From the NCBI RefSeq assembly GCF_027947535.2, contig NZ_JAAGKO020000001.1, positions 1 through 64,000 of the forward strand: a stretch of 64,000 nucleotides of DNA. The letters are read 5' to 3'. The notes beneath the pieces are model-generated. The model made no database searches and had not been told where the DNA came from. It was given only the letters and a program-made list of their open reading frames with translations. Shown in pieces: positions 16,039 through 25,458 of this stretch. The translations under genes were made by a program, and so were the position numbers. Source of the DNA: Streptantibioticus silvisoli (lineage in GTDB: Bacteria > Actinomycetota > Actinomycetes > Streptomycetales > Streptomycetaceae). How positions within the stretch are numbered: the first letter of the stretch is position 1; each line of letters begins with the position of its first letter.

Positions 16039-17360
16039 ACGAGCCGCGCCGCGAGGGCGGCCCGCTGCGGGAGCTGCTGGCCGACTCGATCCGTCCCAAC
16101 CACCTGCCGGACGTCGCCTGGCTCCAGGAATACCTGGCGGGCGGCGCTCCGGCGGGCGAGCCGATGATGCTGAGCCTCGGTGAGACCTGGGACCACACGC
16201 CCGCGGCCCTGCTTCAGGCGTTGCGCGAGGTCCCGTCGACCTCGCACGGCTACCAGATCTCCATGTACGGGCTGCCGCTGCTGCGCAACGTGCTCAAGGA
16301 GTACGTGGCCGACACCCAGCGCCTGCCGCGCACCGCGGAGTGGGAGGTGGCGGTCGGCTGGACCGGCACCCGCAGCGCCATGCGCGACTTCGCCGTCCTG
16401 GTGGCGCGGGAGCGGGCCGCGCAGGGGCTCGGGCCGGGCACCGTGCTGGCCGTCGCGCCGGCCTGGGACTACGCCGGGTTCGCCGAGCCGCTGGGCTTCA
16501 CCACCGCCTATGTGCCCTTCGACCCGGCGGCGGCCGACGGCCCGTCACCGGCCGACGTGCGCACGGCGGTCGCCGGACTGCCGGCCGGTGAGCTGTCGGT
16601 GGTCGTGGTCAACGCCCAGCACAACCCCACCGGCGCCAACTGGTCGCCGCAGCAGGTGGAAGCCCTGCTGGACGCCGCCGCCGAGCACGGCGCCGCCGTG
16701 CTGGTCGACGACGCCTACTACGGCGTCTGCCCGCCCGGGGAAACGGTCACCTCGGCGCTGGAGATCCTGCTGTCGCGGCCGCACGACTCCCGCGGCGGCC
16801 GGTGGCTGGGGGTCAGGTCGCTGGGCAAGCAGTTCCACTGCAACGGCTGGGCGCTGGGCGCGCTGATCGCGGCACCCGACACCCTCGACACCCTGGTCAA
16901 CGACCTGCGCCCGCAGCACACCTTCAACTACGCCATCCACCTCCAGTGGGCCATGGCGCAGTGGCTGGCCGACCGGCCGGCCGTCGAGGAGTACCTGCGC
17001 GGCGAACAGGCCGCCACGGCGGAAAAGCGTGCCGCGGTACTCGCCCGGCTGGCCCCCGACAGCGCACGCCGCGCCATCGCCGGCCCGGCGGCACCGTACG
17101 TGCTCTTCCCCGTCCCGGACGGCATGGAACTCGGCGACCACCTGCGCCGCTGCGTGCTGGAGTGCGGCGTACTGCTGTCCGACGCCTGGCCGCTGGCACG
17201 CACCGGTTCCACCGAACGCACCGGGTACGCACGGATGTACCTGGGCCCGGACCTGGACGTGCTGATGGCGGCCGTCGACCGCCTGGAGGCGGCCAAGCTG
17301 TGGCCGGGGCCGGCGGACACCGCCGGCCGGGCGCCGGAACGGGAGCCCACCGCACCGTGA
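16035..17360 (+). CDS. PLP-dependent aminotransferase, class I/II
   Basis: This 441-residue fold-type I enzyme has the cofactor-binding NAQHNPTGANWS, the aspartate segment VLVDDAYYGVCPPG and the Schiff-base lysine in RSLGKQFHCNGWALGALIA. It starts at GTG 16035, overlapping the methyltransferase stop (GTGA). Typical reactions are transamination of an alpha-amino or alpha-keto acid. A minority of this fold are oxidases or hydroxylases of arginine, which is worth noting because an amidinotransferase is encoded nearby, but I see no decisive signature for that group. The last 20 residues are alanine- and proline-rich and probably disordered. Confidence 0.85.
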   Translation: MNEPRREGGPLRELLADSIRPNHLPDVAWLQEYLAGGAPAGEPMMLSLGETWDHTPAALLQALREVPSTSHGYQISMYGLPLLRNVLKEYVADTQRLPRTAEWEVAVGWTGTRSAMRDFAVLVARERAAQGLGPGTVLAVAPAWDYAGFAEPLGFTTAYVPFDPAAADGPSPADVRTAVAGLPAGELSVVVVNAQHNPTGANWSPQQVEALLDAAAEHGAAVLVDDAYYGVCPPGETVTSALEILLSRPHDSRGGRWLGVRSLGKQFHCNGWALGALIAAPDTLDTLVNDLRPQHTFNYAIHLQWAMAQWLADRPAVEEYLRGEQAATAEKRAAVLARLAPDSARRAIAGPAAPYVLFPVPDGMELGDHLRRCVLECGVLLSDAWPLARTGSTERTGYARMYLGPDLDVLMAAVDRLEAAKLWPGPADTAGRAPEREPTAP

Positions 17361-18586
17361 GTCCGCTCGTCCAGACGCTGCCGACCCCCTCGCCGCGGAC
17401 CCCGGTCCGCCGGCGCGGGGGCCTGTTCGGCGCCGCCATGGTGGTCGACGGCGTCGGCACCGGCATGTTCATGCCGTTCAGCGTGCTGTACTTCCTGCAC
17501 ACCACGTCGCTGGCGCTGCCGCAGGTGGGGCTGGCGCTGACCGCGGCCGGTCTGCTGGCGCTGCCGGCGACCGTGGTGGCCGGTCCGCTGATCGACCGCT
17601 TCGGTCCGCTGGCCGCGGTGGTGGCCGGGAACCTGCTGTGCGCCGGCGCGTTCACCGGCTACCTGTTCGTCCGCAGCCTGTGGCAGCTGGCGGTCGTGGT
17701 GCTCCTCGCCGCGGCCGGTCAGACGGTGTTCGGGACCGCCACGATCGCGCTGATCGGCAGCATCAGCACGCCGCAGGAACGGCCCGGCTGGTTCGCCCGG
17801 CAGTCCGCCGCACGCAACGCCGGGTACGGCGTCGGCGCGCTGGCCGGCGCCGCGGCGGTCGCGGCCGGCACCCACCCGGCCTACCTGCTGCTGGCCGCCG
17901 TCAACGCCGTCAGCTACCTGGGGGCGGCGGCGCTGACCCTGGTGTGGCGCGGCGGGGCCGGCCACGCGGCGCCGGTGCCGGTACGGGCGACGGACCAGGA
18001 GCCGGCGCCGCGCTACGGCACGGTGCTGCGCGACCGGCGCCTGCTGCTGCTGACCGCCGGCGGTTTCGGCCTGGTGCTGTGCATGAACGTCCTGCCGGTG
18101 CTGCTGACGGTCTACCTGACCGAGGTGCTGGGCCGGTGGGCGTTCCTCGGCGGGCTGGCGATCGCCGCCAACACCGTGCTCGTCGTCGTGACGCAGACCA
18201 GCGTGACCCGGCGGGCCGGCTGGTCCTCCCCGGTCCGCGTGGTCCGGGCGGCGGCCGCCGCGTGGGCGGTGGCCTTCGCGGCGCTGTGGTCGCTGACCGC
18301 GCTGCCGGGGTGGACGGTGATCGTGGCGCTGGCGGTGGCCGTCGCCGCGCTGACACTGGCCGAGATGCTCTATGGGCCGACCGCCAAGTCACTGGCCCTG
18401 GCCATCGCTCCGCCGCGGTCCCCGGGCCGCCACCTCGGGTTCTACCAGCTGTCGTGGAGCACGGGGACCGCCCTGGCCCCCGCGATCCTGACCCGGCTGC
18501 TCGCCCAGGGACACCAGTGGCCCTGGATCTGCCTGATCGCGGTGTGCGCGCTGGCCGCCACCGCACTGGGCCGGCTTCGTCCATGA
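17357..18586 (+). CDS. MFS transporter 1
   Basis: This 409-residue protein is predicted to have about 12 membrane helices, with FGAAMVVDGVGTGMFMPFSVLYF opening the first and the loop motif PLIDRFGPLAAVVAGN between helices 2 and 3 (motif-A-like). It belongs to the drug-efflux side of the major facilitator superfamily. GTG at 17357 overlaps the aminotransferase stop. Location in the operon suggests export of the product or an intermediate. Confidence 0.88.
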   Translation: MSPLVQTLPTPSPRTPVRRRGGLFGAAMVVDGVGTGMFMPFSVLYFLHTTSLALPQVGLALTAAGLLALPATVVAGPLIDRFGPLAAVVAGNLLCAGAFTGYLFVRSLWQLAVVVLLAAAGQTVFGTATIALIGSISTPQERPGWFARQSAARNAGYGVGALAGAAAVAAGTHPAYLLLAAVNAVSYLGAAALTLVWRGGAGHAAPVPVRATDQEPAPRYGTVLRDRRLLLLTAGGFGLVLCMNVLPVLLTVYLTEVLGRWAFLGGLAIAANTVLVVVTQTSVTRRAGWSSPVRVVRAAAAAWAVAFAALWSLTALPGWTVIVALAVAVAALTLAEMLYGPTAKSLALAIAPPRSPGRHLGFYQLSWSTGTALAPAILTRLLAQGHQWPWICLIAVCALAATALGRLRP

Positions 18587-18632
18587 CCCGACCTCGCCGC
18601 GCCTGTCACCACCCTTTCTGTGAGGATGATCA

Positions 18633-19760
18633 ATGACGATCACGAACAACCACCCCGGCTTCGGCACCGCCACGCTGGAACCGCCGGTGGACGTCCGGCG
18701 CCGGGCCTGCTCGGCCGACGAGTTCTCCCCGCTGCGCGAGATCGTCGTCGGCCGGGCGGCCGGCGCGGTGATCCCGCAGGCGAGCGACCCGTCGGCGTGG
18801 CTGACCCTGTACAGCCACCTCGACGCGGGACAGGTCGCCGCGGTGGACGGCGGGGCGCTGCCCCAGCAGGTGATCGAGGAGTCCGAGGAGGACCTGGAGA
18901 CGCTGGCGGAGACGCTGCGCGGGCTCGGGGTGGTCGTGCACCGGCCGTCCAGTGTGGACCACGCGGCGCCGTTCTCCACGCCGCACTGGGACTCCGCGTC
19001 CGGCATGTACTCGTACTGCCCGCGCGACCTGACGCTGATCGTCGGCGAGACCATCATCGAGACGCCGAGCCCGGTGCGGGCCCGCTACCACGAACTCGAC
19101 GGGCTGCGGGAGCTGTTCCGCGGCTACCTGCTGGCCGGGTCCGCCTGGATCTCGGCGCCCAAGCCGCAGTTGCGCGACTCGCTCTACGGCGTGGGCCGCG
19201 ACGGGCTGCCGGTGCTGACCGAGGACGAGCCGGCGTTCGAGGCGGCCAACGTGCTGCGCTGCGGCCGCGACCTGTTCTACCAGGTCAGCACCAGCGGCAA
19301 CGAGTTCGGCCGGATCTGGCTGGAGTCGTTGCTCGGCCCGCAGGGCTACCGCGTCCACCCGGTACGCGACGTCTACCCGCACACCCACCTCGACAGCACC
19401 ATCTCGTTGCTGCGTCCCGGGCTGGTGCTGCTCAACCCGTCGCGGGTCACCGAGGACAACATCCCCGGCCCGCTGCGCGACTGGGACCGCATCTGGTGCC
19501 CGGAGATGCGCGAGACCGGCGTGTCGGCGACCGGGCAGTCGCTCAGCTCGCCGTGGCTGGGGATGAACCTGCTCATGGTCAACCCCGAACTGGCCGTCGT
19601 CGACAGCGCGCAGCACGAACTCATCGCCCGGCTGGAGCGGCACGGCATCTCCGTGCTGCCCCACACCCTGCGCCACGACCGGGCGCTGGGCGGCGGTTTC
19701 CACTGCGTCACCCTCGACACCGTGCGGGACGCGCCGGCCGGCGCGGACTACTTCGGCTGA
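18633..19760 (+). CDS. Amidinotransferase (StrB/AGAT family)
   Basis: This 375-residue enzyme matches the L-arginine:glycine/inosamine-phosphate amidinotransferase family. The catalytic cysteine is Cys358 in GGGFHCVTLDT, and the partner histidine is His252 in HTHLDSTISLL. The protein also has EIVVGRAAGAVIP near the start and MNLLMVNPELAVVDS. The reaction moves the amidino group of arginine onto an amine, giving ornithine and a guanidino compound through a Cys-amidino intermediate. GAGGAT precedes the ATG. It implies that the pathway makes a guanidine-bearing building block or decorates an amine. The acceptor is unknown. Confidence 0.92.
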   Translation: MTITNNHPGFGTATLEPPVDVRRRACSADEFSPLREIVVGRAAGAVIPQASDPSAWLTLYSHLDAGQVAAVDGGALPQQVIEESEEDLETLAETLRGLGVVVHRPSSVDHAAPFSTPHWDSASGMYSYCPRDLTLIVGETIIETPSPVRARYHELDGLRELFRGYLLAGSAWISAPKPQLRDSLYGVGRDGLPVLTEDEPAFEAANVLRCGRDLFYQVSTSGNEFGRIWLESLLGPQGYRVHPVRDVYPHTHLDSTISLLRPGLVLLNPSRVTEDNIPGPLRDWDRIWCPEMRETGVSATGQSLSSPWLGMNLLMVNPELAVVDSAQHELIARLERHGISVLPHTLRHDRALGGGFHCVTLDTVRDAPAGADYFG

Positions 19761-19775
19761 GGCCGAACGGCCGAA

Positions 19776-19800
19776 CTCCCGCCCCGGCCCGGGGCGGGAG
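19776..19800 (+). terminator. GC hairpin between amidinotransferase and exporter
   Basis: CTCCCGCCCC and GGGGCGGGAG pair perfectly over 10 bases around a five-base GGCCC loop, 15 bases after the amidinotransferase stop. There is no T-tract, as is common in actinomycetes. It could end or attenuate transcription before MFS transporter 2. Confidence 0.6.
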
Positions 19801-19827
19801 GCGAGCACCACAAGGGAGGAGGACCCC

Positions 19828-21198
19828 GTGACGCTGCTGTCCGGCACCCGGACCGAACAACCCGGCACCGCCTGGGCGCCGCGGCACCGCGCCCTCAGCA
19901 CCGGGATCCTCCTGCTGGTGACGCTCATGGCCTTCGAGTCGCTGGGCGTCAACACCGCGATTCCCACTCTCGTCGCCGACCTGCACGGCACCGGCATGTA
20001 CACCTGGCCGTTCGTGGCGTTCCTCGGCTCCAGCGTGGTCGCCACCGTGCTGGCCGGCCAGTTGTGCGACCGCCGCGGGCCCCGGCCGGCCCTGGCGCTG
20101 GGGCCGCTGTTCTTCCTGGCCGGGCTGGTGGTGGCCGGCTCGGCGGGGTCCATGTCGGTGCTGCTGGTGGGCCGGGCCCTCCAGGGCTTCGGCGACGGCA
20201 TGCTGATCGTCCCGGTCTACGTGCTGATCGGCCTGGTCTACGGCGAACGCGACCAGTTGACGATGTTCGCCACGCTCTCGGCCGCCTACGTCGTACCGGC
20301 GCTGGTCGGCCCGGCGCTGGCGGGGTGGCTCACCGAACGGTTCACCTGGCGGCTGGTGTTCTTCGCGATCGTGCCGTTCGCGGTGCTGGGTTTCGCGCTG
20401 CTGCTGCCGGTGCTGCGGTCGCTGCCCTCCGGGGGCGCGCCGGTCGCGCCCGCCCGGCGCGGGCTGCCGGTCGCCGCGCTGGCCGGCAGCGCGGGCATCG
20501 CGGCGATCGGCTGGGCCGCCCAGCACCCGACGCTGCCGAGCCTGCTGCTCGGCGCCGCCGCGATCGCCGTCCTGGTGCCGTCGCTGCGCGTACTGCTGCC
20601 CGCCGGGACCCTGCGGGCGCGCCGCGGGCTGCCGGTGACGGTCCTGGCCCGCGGTCTGCTGGCCGGGACGTTCTTCGGCACCGAGGCGTTCATCCCGTAC
20701 ACCCTGACCACGGTGCACGGCTACTCGCCACCCGAGTGCGGGGTGCCGCTCACCCTCAGCGCGCTGGGCTGGGCGGCCGGGTCGTGGTGGCAGTCGCGGC
20801 ATCCCGGCATCCCTCGTGAGCGGCTGGTACGCGCCGGGTTCGTGCTGACGGCCTGTGGCAGCGCGGGCCTGACGGCCGTCGCCTTCCCCGCCGGGCCGGC
20901 CTGGGCGACCGCCGGGGTGTGGGCGGTCGCCGGTGCCGGCATGGGCCTGGCGGTCTCCAGTCTCAGCGCCGTGGCCCTGTCGCTGGCCGGTGACGCCGAC
21001 CGCGGCTTCACCTCCTCGGCGTTGCAGATCACCGACATGCTCGGCACCGCGCTGCTGGTGGGGCTGGCCGGAACGGTCGTGACCGGCCCGGTGGCCGCGC
21101 GGACCGGGACGACGACCGCGCTGGTCGTGCTCGACCTGCTCATGGCCGCCGGCGCGCTGACCGGCGCCGTGCTCACCGGTGCGCGGTGCCGTCCGTGA
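19828..21198 (+). CDS. MFS transporter 2
   Basis: This 456-residue protein is predicted to span the membrane about 12-14 times. It has the motif-A segment LAGQLCDRRGPRPALALGP and the motif-C-like VVPALVGPALAGWLTERFTWRLVFF, so it looks like a drug:H+ antiporter. GTG at 19828 follows GGGAGGAGGA. It is unlike MFS transporter 1 in sequence, so the locus carries two different exporters, separated by the amidinotransferase and a hairpin. Confidence 0.88.
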   Translation: MTLLSGTRTEQPGTAWAPRHRALSTGILLLVTLMAFESLGVNTAIPTLVADLHGTGMYTWPFVAFLGSSVVATVLAGQLCDRRGPRPALALGPLFFLAGLVVAGSAGSMSVLLVGRALQGFGDGMLIVPVYVLIGLVYGERDQLTMFATLSAAYVVPALVGPALAGWLTERFTWRLVFFAIVPFAVLGFALLLPVLRSLPSGGAPVAPARRGLPVAALAGSAGIAAIGWAAQHPTLPSLLLGAAAIAVLVPSLRVLLPAGTLRARRGLPVTVLARGLLAGTFFGTEAFIPYTLTTVHGYSPPECGVPLTLSALGWAAGSWWQSRHPGIPRERLVRAGFVLTACGSAGLTAVAFPAGPAWATAGVWAVAGAGMGLAVSSLSAVALSLAGDADRGFTSSALQITDMLGTALLVGLAGTVVTGPVAARTGTTTALVVLDLLMAAGALTGAVLTGARCRP

Positions 21199-21289
21199 CC
21201 GCCGCCGACCGCCGCCGCGCCCCGGCCCGTCCGGTACTCCCCGCTTCACCGCCGTTCAGCCGTTCCCCGCTCAGCCAGAAAGGCCAGAC

Positions 21290-23269
21290 ATGACAGCCGA
21301 CGACGTCTTCGAGCCGGTTTCCGGCGGTTCTCCCGCGCTGTGTCACCTCATCGAGGTCACCGCGATGCCCGAGGTGCGCTACAGCCTGATCCTCGGTTCG
21401 CTCCAGGCTTCGGCCCAGGCCGATCCGCAGGTCGCCTCGGCGTACCGGTTCGCCAAGCATGTGCTGTTCCAGGACCCGGGGCTGATGGGCCGGCTGCCGC
21501 AGTGGGTGGCCGGGCTGGAGGAGCCCGCGGTGGTGGCCCTGTCGACGTACTTCTGGAACCGGGCCGCGGTGATGTCGATCGCGCGCGAGGTCAAACGGCA
21601 CTGGCCGCGGTGCGTGGTGGTGCTCGGCGGCAACGACGTCAGCTACCAGACCAAAACGGTCTTCGCCGAGCCGGCCGTCGATGTCCTGGTGCACGGCGAG
21701 GGCGAGATCACCTTCCGCGAGGTCCTGCGCGCCCTGGCCGTGCACGGTTCGCCGGCCGGGGTCGCCGGCATCAGCCACCGCGAGGGCGAGAAGGTGGTGA
21801 CCACCGTGCCGGCCCCGCGCATCATGGACCTGTCCGAACTGCCCTCCCCGCTGCTCAGCGGCGTCTACGACAAGGCCGACCTGGCCGCGTCGCGCACCAT
21901 CATCATGGAGACCAACCGCGGCTGCCCCTACTCCTGCGCGTTCTGCTACTGGGGCGGCGCGACGAAGTCGAAGGTGCGCCCCTTCCCGCTGGAGCAGGTC
22001 AAGGCGGAGATCTCCTACGTGGTGGAGAACGCCCCGCAGAACGCGACCCTGTTCATCGCGGACGCCAACTTCGGCATCCTGCCGCGCGACGTCGAGATCG
22101 CCGAATGGCTGGTCGCCGAACTGCGCCGGCACGACAAGCAGATGTTCCTCTACACCAACTGGGCGAAGAACACCAGCAAACGCGTCATCGAAGCCGCACG
22201 CATCCTGTACTCGCACAAACTCATCGCGGCCGTGACCCTCTCCGCGCAGTCCTTCACCCCCGAAGTCCTGGAAATCGCCCACCGCTCCAACATCCGCACC
22301 TCCACCTACCGCACCATGCAACGCGAGTTCCAGAGCTACGGCATCCCCACCTACACCGAACTGATCTGGGGCCTGCCCGGCGAAACCCTGGAAACCCACC
22401 TCGACAGCGTCGAGGAGGCGATCACCGCGGGCGGCCACCCGGTGGTCTATCCGCTGCTGCTGCTCAACAACACCGAGTACACGACGGAGACGTTCCGTGA
22501 CGAGCACGAACTCGTCACCCGGGTGCTGCCCTACCAGGTCTCCAACCCCGAGATGCAGGCCGAATTCGTCGTCGGACACGCCCGCATGACGCAGGAGGAC
22601 TGGCAGCGCGGCCTGGACATCCGGCTGGCCGGCGCCGTCTTCTACAACTGCCTCAACCGCTGCGTACTGCACTACCTCAACCTGCGCACCGGCGTCCGCG
22701 TCGTCGACCTGTACGCGCGGCTCGTCGACTACCTGGAGAACCTCTGCTCCGACGAGACGGTACGCCGCCTGGCCGCCAACCAGCGGGTGACCTGGGAGGA
22801 CCCGGCCGCACTCGACCACAGCCTGGTCGGCGAACTCCTGGATTCCGGCGCCATCCCCGAACACCTGCACTACCAGGCCATCGTGCACCGCCTCACCGCC
22901 CTCGACAGCATCGCCACCATCACCCGTGAGGCGGCCGAATACCTCTACGCGGGCCTGGACTCCCACGACGCGGTGCCCCGCCAGGAGTTCGAGGCCGTCC
23001 TGGCCTTCCAGGCCGTGGCCGCCGAATCACTGGCCGACTGCGTACGCGGCGACAACCGCACCCGCGAGACGTCCCTGCCGGAGGACGTGCACACCCTGCT
23101 GGCAGAAGCCGGCCAGGTCACCGAGGCGGCAGCCATCGACGGCGAGGTCCACATCACCCTGGACTCCGGCAACCTGGCGGGCACCCCGGCCGACACCATG
23201 CTGCTGGCCATCTACCACGGCAGCGTGCGGGTACCGCGAGCGTTGCAGCCCGCCGTCGTCCCCGTCTGA
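21290..23269 (+). CDS. B12-binding radical SAM enzyme
   Basis: This 659-residue protein has an N-terminal cobalamin-binding Rossmann-like domain (PAVVALSTYFWNRAAVMS, CVVVLGGNDVSYQ, VLVHGEGEITFREVLRAL) and a radical SAM domain whose cluster motif is C212-P-Y-S-C216-A-F-C219. A C-terminal helical domain of about 230 residues follows. Class B radical SAM enzymes mostly methylate unactivated carbon or phosphorus, and a few do rearrangements. GAAAGG lies before the ATG at 21290. It is the last plus-strand gene before the convergent sugar genes. C-methylation of an amino-acid building block is a reasonable but unproven role. Confidence 0.88.
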   Translation: MTADDVFEPVSGGSPALCHLIEVTAMPEVRYSLILGSLQASAQADPQVASAYRFAKHVLFQDPGLMGRLPQWVAGLEEPAVVALSTYFWNRAAVMSIAREVKRHWPRCVVVLGGNDVSYQTKTVFAEPAVDVLVHGEGEITFREVLRALAVHGSPAGVAGISHREGEKVVTTVPAPRIMDLSELPSPLLSGVYDKADLAASRTIIMETNRGCPYSCAFCYWGGATKSKVRPFPLEQVKAEISYVVENAPQNATLFIADANFGILPRDVEIAEWLVAELRRHDKQMFLYTNWAKNTSKRVIEAARILYSHKLIAAVTLSAQSFTPEVLEIAHRSNIRTSTYRTMQREFQSYGIPTYTELIWGLPGETLETHLDSVEEAITAGGHPVVYPLLLLNNTEYTTETFRDEHELVTRVLPYQVSNPEMQAEFVVGHARMTQEDWQRGLDIRLAGAVFYNCLNRCVLHYLNLRTGVRVVDLYARLVDYLENLCSDETVRRLAANQRVTWEDPAALDHSLVGELLDSGAIPEHLHYQAIVHRLTALDSIATITREAAEYLYAGLDSHDAVPRQEFEAVLAFQAVAAESLADCVRGDNRTRETSLPEDVHTLLAEAGQVTEAAAIDGEVHITLDSGNLAGTPADTMLLAIYHGSVRVPRALQPAVVPV

Positions 23270-23641
23270 CCGGCAGGCGTACCGGGCGCACCCCATCGGC
23301 GTCGCATCGGCCTCGCGTCGGCACCCCATCGGCATCGCGCCGGGCGGGGAGCGGGGCGACGGGCCGGCGGGGGGTCGCCCGGTGCGGCCTCCCGCGCCGC
23401 CGTGCCGTCGCTCCGTCGCTCCGTCGCTCCGTCGCTCCTCCGCGCCTTCACACCTCCGCGCCGCCGGGTCAACTCCCTTGCGGCGCGGGGGTGTTGCTGC
23501 TGGGGATGCCGTTGCGGCGGGGGCGGCAACGGCGGCGGACGGCTCCGGTGCCGCGTCCTGGGTGCGGGCCATCGGCCGGGGGGCGGGGTGGGACCGCTCC
23601 CCCGGCCGCTCAGCCGCCCACGTTCGCCGCCGCGCCCGGCG
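23270..23641. other. Convergent intergenic region with short repeats
   Basis: This 372-base stretch lies between the converging radical SAM and aldolase genes. It holds no gene I can support. It contains four tandem GTCGCTCC units at about 23407-23439 and scattered CATCGGC copies at 23290-23335. Confidence 0.5.
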
Positions 23642-24487
23642 TCACGGCAGCACGCTCAGCAGCTGGCCGACGGTGCCGGACATGGCCTCGCGCGCCGCGG
23701 CGAGATACGTCCGCGGATCGACGAGCGTCTCGTCGCCGGCGAGCACCGCGCGGACCGACCGCGTCATCGCGACGCCCAGGGCGGTGCCGACGTTGACCTT
23801 GCGGATGCCCGCCTCCGCCGCCGCGCGCAGCTGATCGTCCGGTACACCGGACGAACCGTGCAGGACCAGCGGGACGTCGAGGCGGTCCCGCAGCCGGCCG
23901 ATCAGCCCGGTGTCGAGCAGCGCGGTCCGCGCGGTCATCGCGTGCCGGCTGCCCACCGCGACGGCCAGCGCGTCGACCCCCGTGCGCGACACGTACTCCT
24001 CGGCCTCGCCGGGGTCGGTGCGCACCCCGGCGGCGTGCGCGCTGCGCGGCGCGTCGGGCTTGCCGCCGACGTGGCCCAGTTCGGCCTCGATCCACAGGCC
24101 GTTCGCGTGGGCGACCCGGGCGGCCCGGGCGGTGCGCGCGAGGTTCTCCCCGTGCGGCAGGGCGCCGGCGTCGTACATCACCGAGCTGAAACGCGCCTCG
24201 GCCGCCCGGGCCACCAGGGTGTCGTCGGTGACGTGGTCGAGGTGCAGCGAGACGGGCACCGCGGCCAGCCGCGCGACGGCGGCACCGGCCGCGGCGATCG
24301 GTTCGAGCCGGCCACCGTGGTACCGCACGGCGTTCTCGCTGATCTGGAGGATCACCCCGATGCCGGCGGCCTCCGCCGCGGCGCAGATCGCCTCCGCGTG
24401 CTCCAGCGTGACGACGTTGACCGCGGCGACCGCACCCCCGCGCCGGACCGCGCCGGCGACCAGCTCGGCCGTCGGTACCAGTGCCAT
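23642..24487 (-). CDS. Class II ketose-bisphosphate aldolase, GatY/KbaY type
   Basis: This 281-residue zinc aldolase shows VPVSLHLDHVTD (zinc histidine and catalytic aspartate), IEAELGHVGG (glutamate and histidine ligands) and VLHGSSGVPDDQLRAAAEAGIRKVNVGT (phosphate binding). This order is the fructose/tagatose-bisphosphate aldolase class II signature, and the length fits GatY/KbaY. It would cleave a ketose bisphosphate to dihydroxyacetone phosphate and an aldehyde. It sits 44 bases after the SIS gene and should be co-transcribed with it. The long upstream in-frame extension runs through the SIS gene and is not used. Confidence 0.88.
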   Translation of the reverse strand: MALVPTAELVAGAVRRGGAVAAVNVVTLEHAEAICAAAEAAGIGVILQISENAVRYHGGRLEPIAAAGAAVARLAAVPVSLHLDHVTDDTLVARAAEARFSSVMYDAGALPHGENLARTARAARVAHANGLWIEAELGHVGGKPDAPRSAHAAGVRTDPGEAEEYVSRTGVDALAVAVGSRHAMTARTALLDTGLIGRLRDRLDVPLVLHGSSGVPDDQLRAAAEAGIRKVNVGTALGVAMTRSVRAVLAGDETLVDPRTYLAAAREAMSGTVGQLLSVLP

Positions 24488-24531
24488 TGGACCGTCTCCC
24501 CTCGTTCGGCCGGCGCACGTATACGCCAGGA

Positions 24532-25458
24532 TCAGGCCGCGCCGCCCGCGCTGCCCGCACCGCCAACGCCGTCCAGGACGACCGAACGCGTCAGCGACCG
24601 GGGGCGGTCGGGGTCGAGCCCGGCGGCCAGGGCGCGGCGGACGGCGAGGCTCTGCACCCGGACCAGGTCGGCGACCGGGTCCAGGTCGCCGGTGAGCAGG
24701 GCCGCGCCGGTGGCCGCGATGTCGTCGGTGATGCCCGGGGCCGGCCGGCCGAGGATCCACACCGCGCGGCCCGGCTGGGCGATCGAGATCGGACCGTGCC
24801 GGTACTCCAGCTGCGGGTACGCCTCGGTCCACAACTGGGCGCTCTCGCGCATCTTCAGCCCGGCCTCCAGGGCCACGCCGTAGGCCCAGCCGCTGCCGAG
24901 GAAGGTGAACTGCCCGGCCGCCCCGACCTCGGCGGGCAGCGCGGCGCCGGTGTCCAGCACCTGCCTGGCCTGGTCGACCACGTGGTCCAGCGGTGTACCG
25001 AGCGAGCCGCGCAGCAGCATCAGCGCGGTGGTGGCGAACACGGTCTGGACGACGGACCGCTCGTCGGCGAACGCGAGCACGACCGGGTCGGCGACCGCGG
25101 CCGCCAACAGGCTGTCGGCGACGGCGGTCAGCACCGTCACGGGTGCGGCGGTGCGCTCGACGACCCGCAGGACCTCCGTCGTGGTTCCGGACCGCGAGAC
25201 GACCACCACCCGGTCGTAGCGGCGGCCGTCGGGGAACCCGCTCGCGGCGAACGCGTCGGTCTCTCCGGCACCGGCCGCCTCGCGCAGGGCGGCGTAGGCG
25301 ATCGCCACGAACCACGAGGTCCCGCAGCCGACGACCGCCACCCGCTCGCCCGGCCGGGGCAGCACGCCGCCGAGGTCGCCGGCCAGGCCGAGCGCCGTGG
25401 CCCACGAGTCGGGCTGGCGGTGGATCTCGTCGACCACGTGCGGGCGCTGCGATGTCAT
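24532..25458 (-). CDS. SIS-domain sugar isomerase/deaminase, AgaS-like
   Basis: This 308-residue protein has two SIS domains. The first shows RVAVVGCGTSWFVAIAYAAL and VVVVSRSGTTTEVLRV, and the second FLGSGWAYGVALEAGLKMRESAQ followed by EYRHGPISIAQPG, the segment seen in GlmS isomerase domains and AgaS. It probably isomerises or deaminates an amino-sugar phosphate. With the aldolase and the DeoR regulator it resembles an aga/gat catabolic set for galactosamine- or tagatose-type sugars, but no kinase or PTS genes are next to it. ATG at 25458 follows GGGAACCGC, with GGAGG a little further upstream. Confidence 0.85.
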   Translation of the reverse strand: MTSQRPHVVDEIHRQPDSWATALGLAGDLGGVLPRPGERVAVVGCGTSWFVAIAYAALREAAGAGETDAFAASGFPDGRRYDRVVVVSRSGTTTEVLRVVERTAAPVTVLTAVADSLLAAAVADPVVLAFADERSVVQTVFATTALMLLRGSLGTPLDHVVDQARQVLDTGAALPAEVGAAGQFTFLGSGWAYGVALEAGLKMRESAQLWTEAYPQLEYRHGPISIAQPGRAVWILGRPAPGITDDIAATGAALLTGDLDPVADLVRVQSLAVRRALAAGLDPDRPRSLTRSVVLDGVGGAGSAGGAA

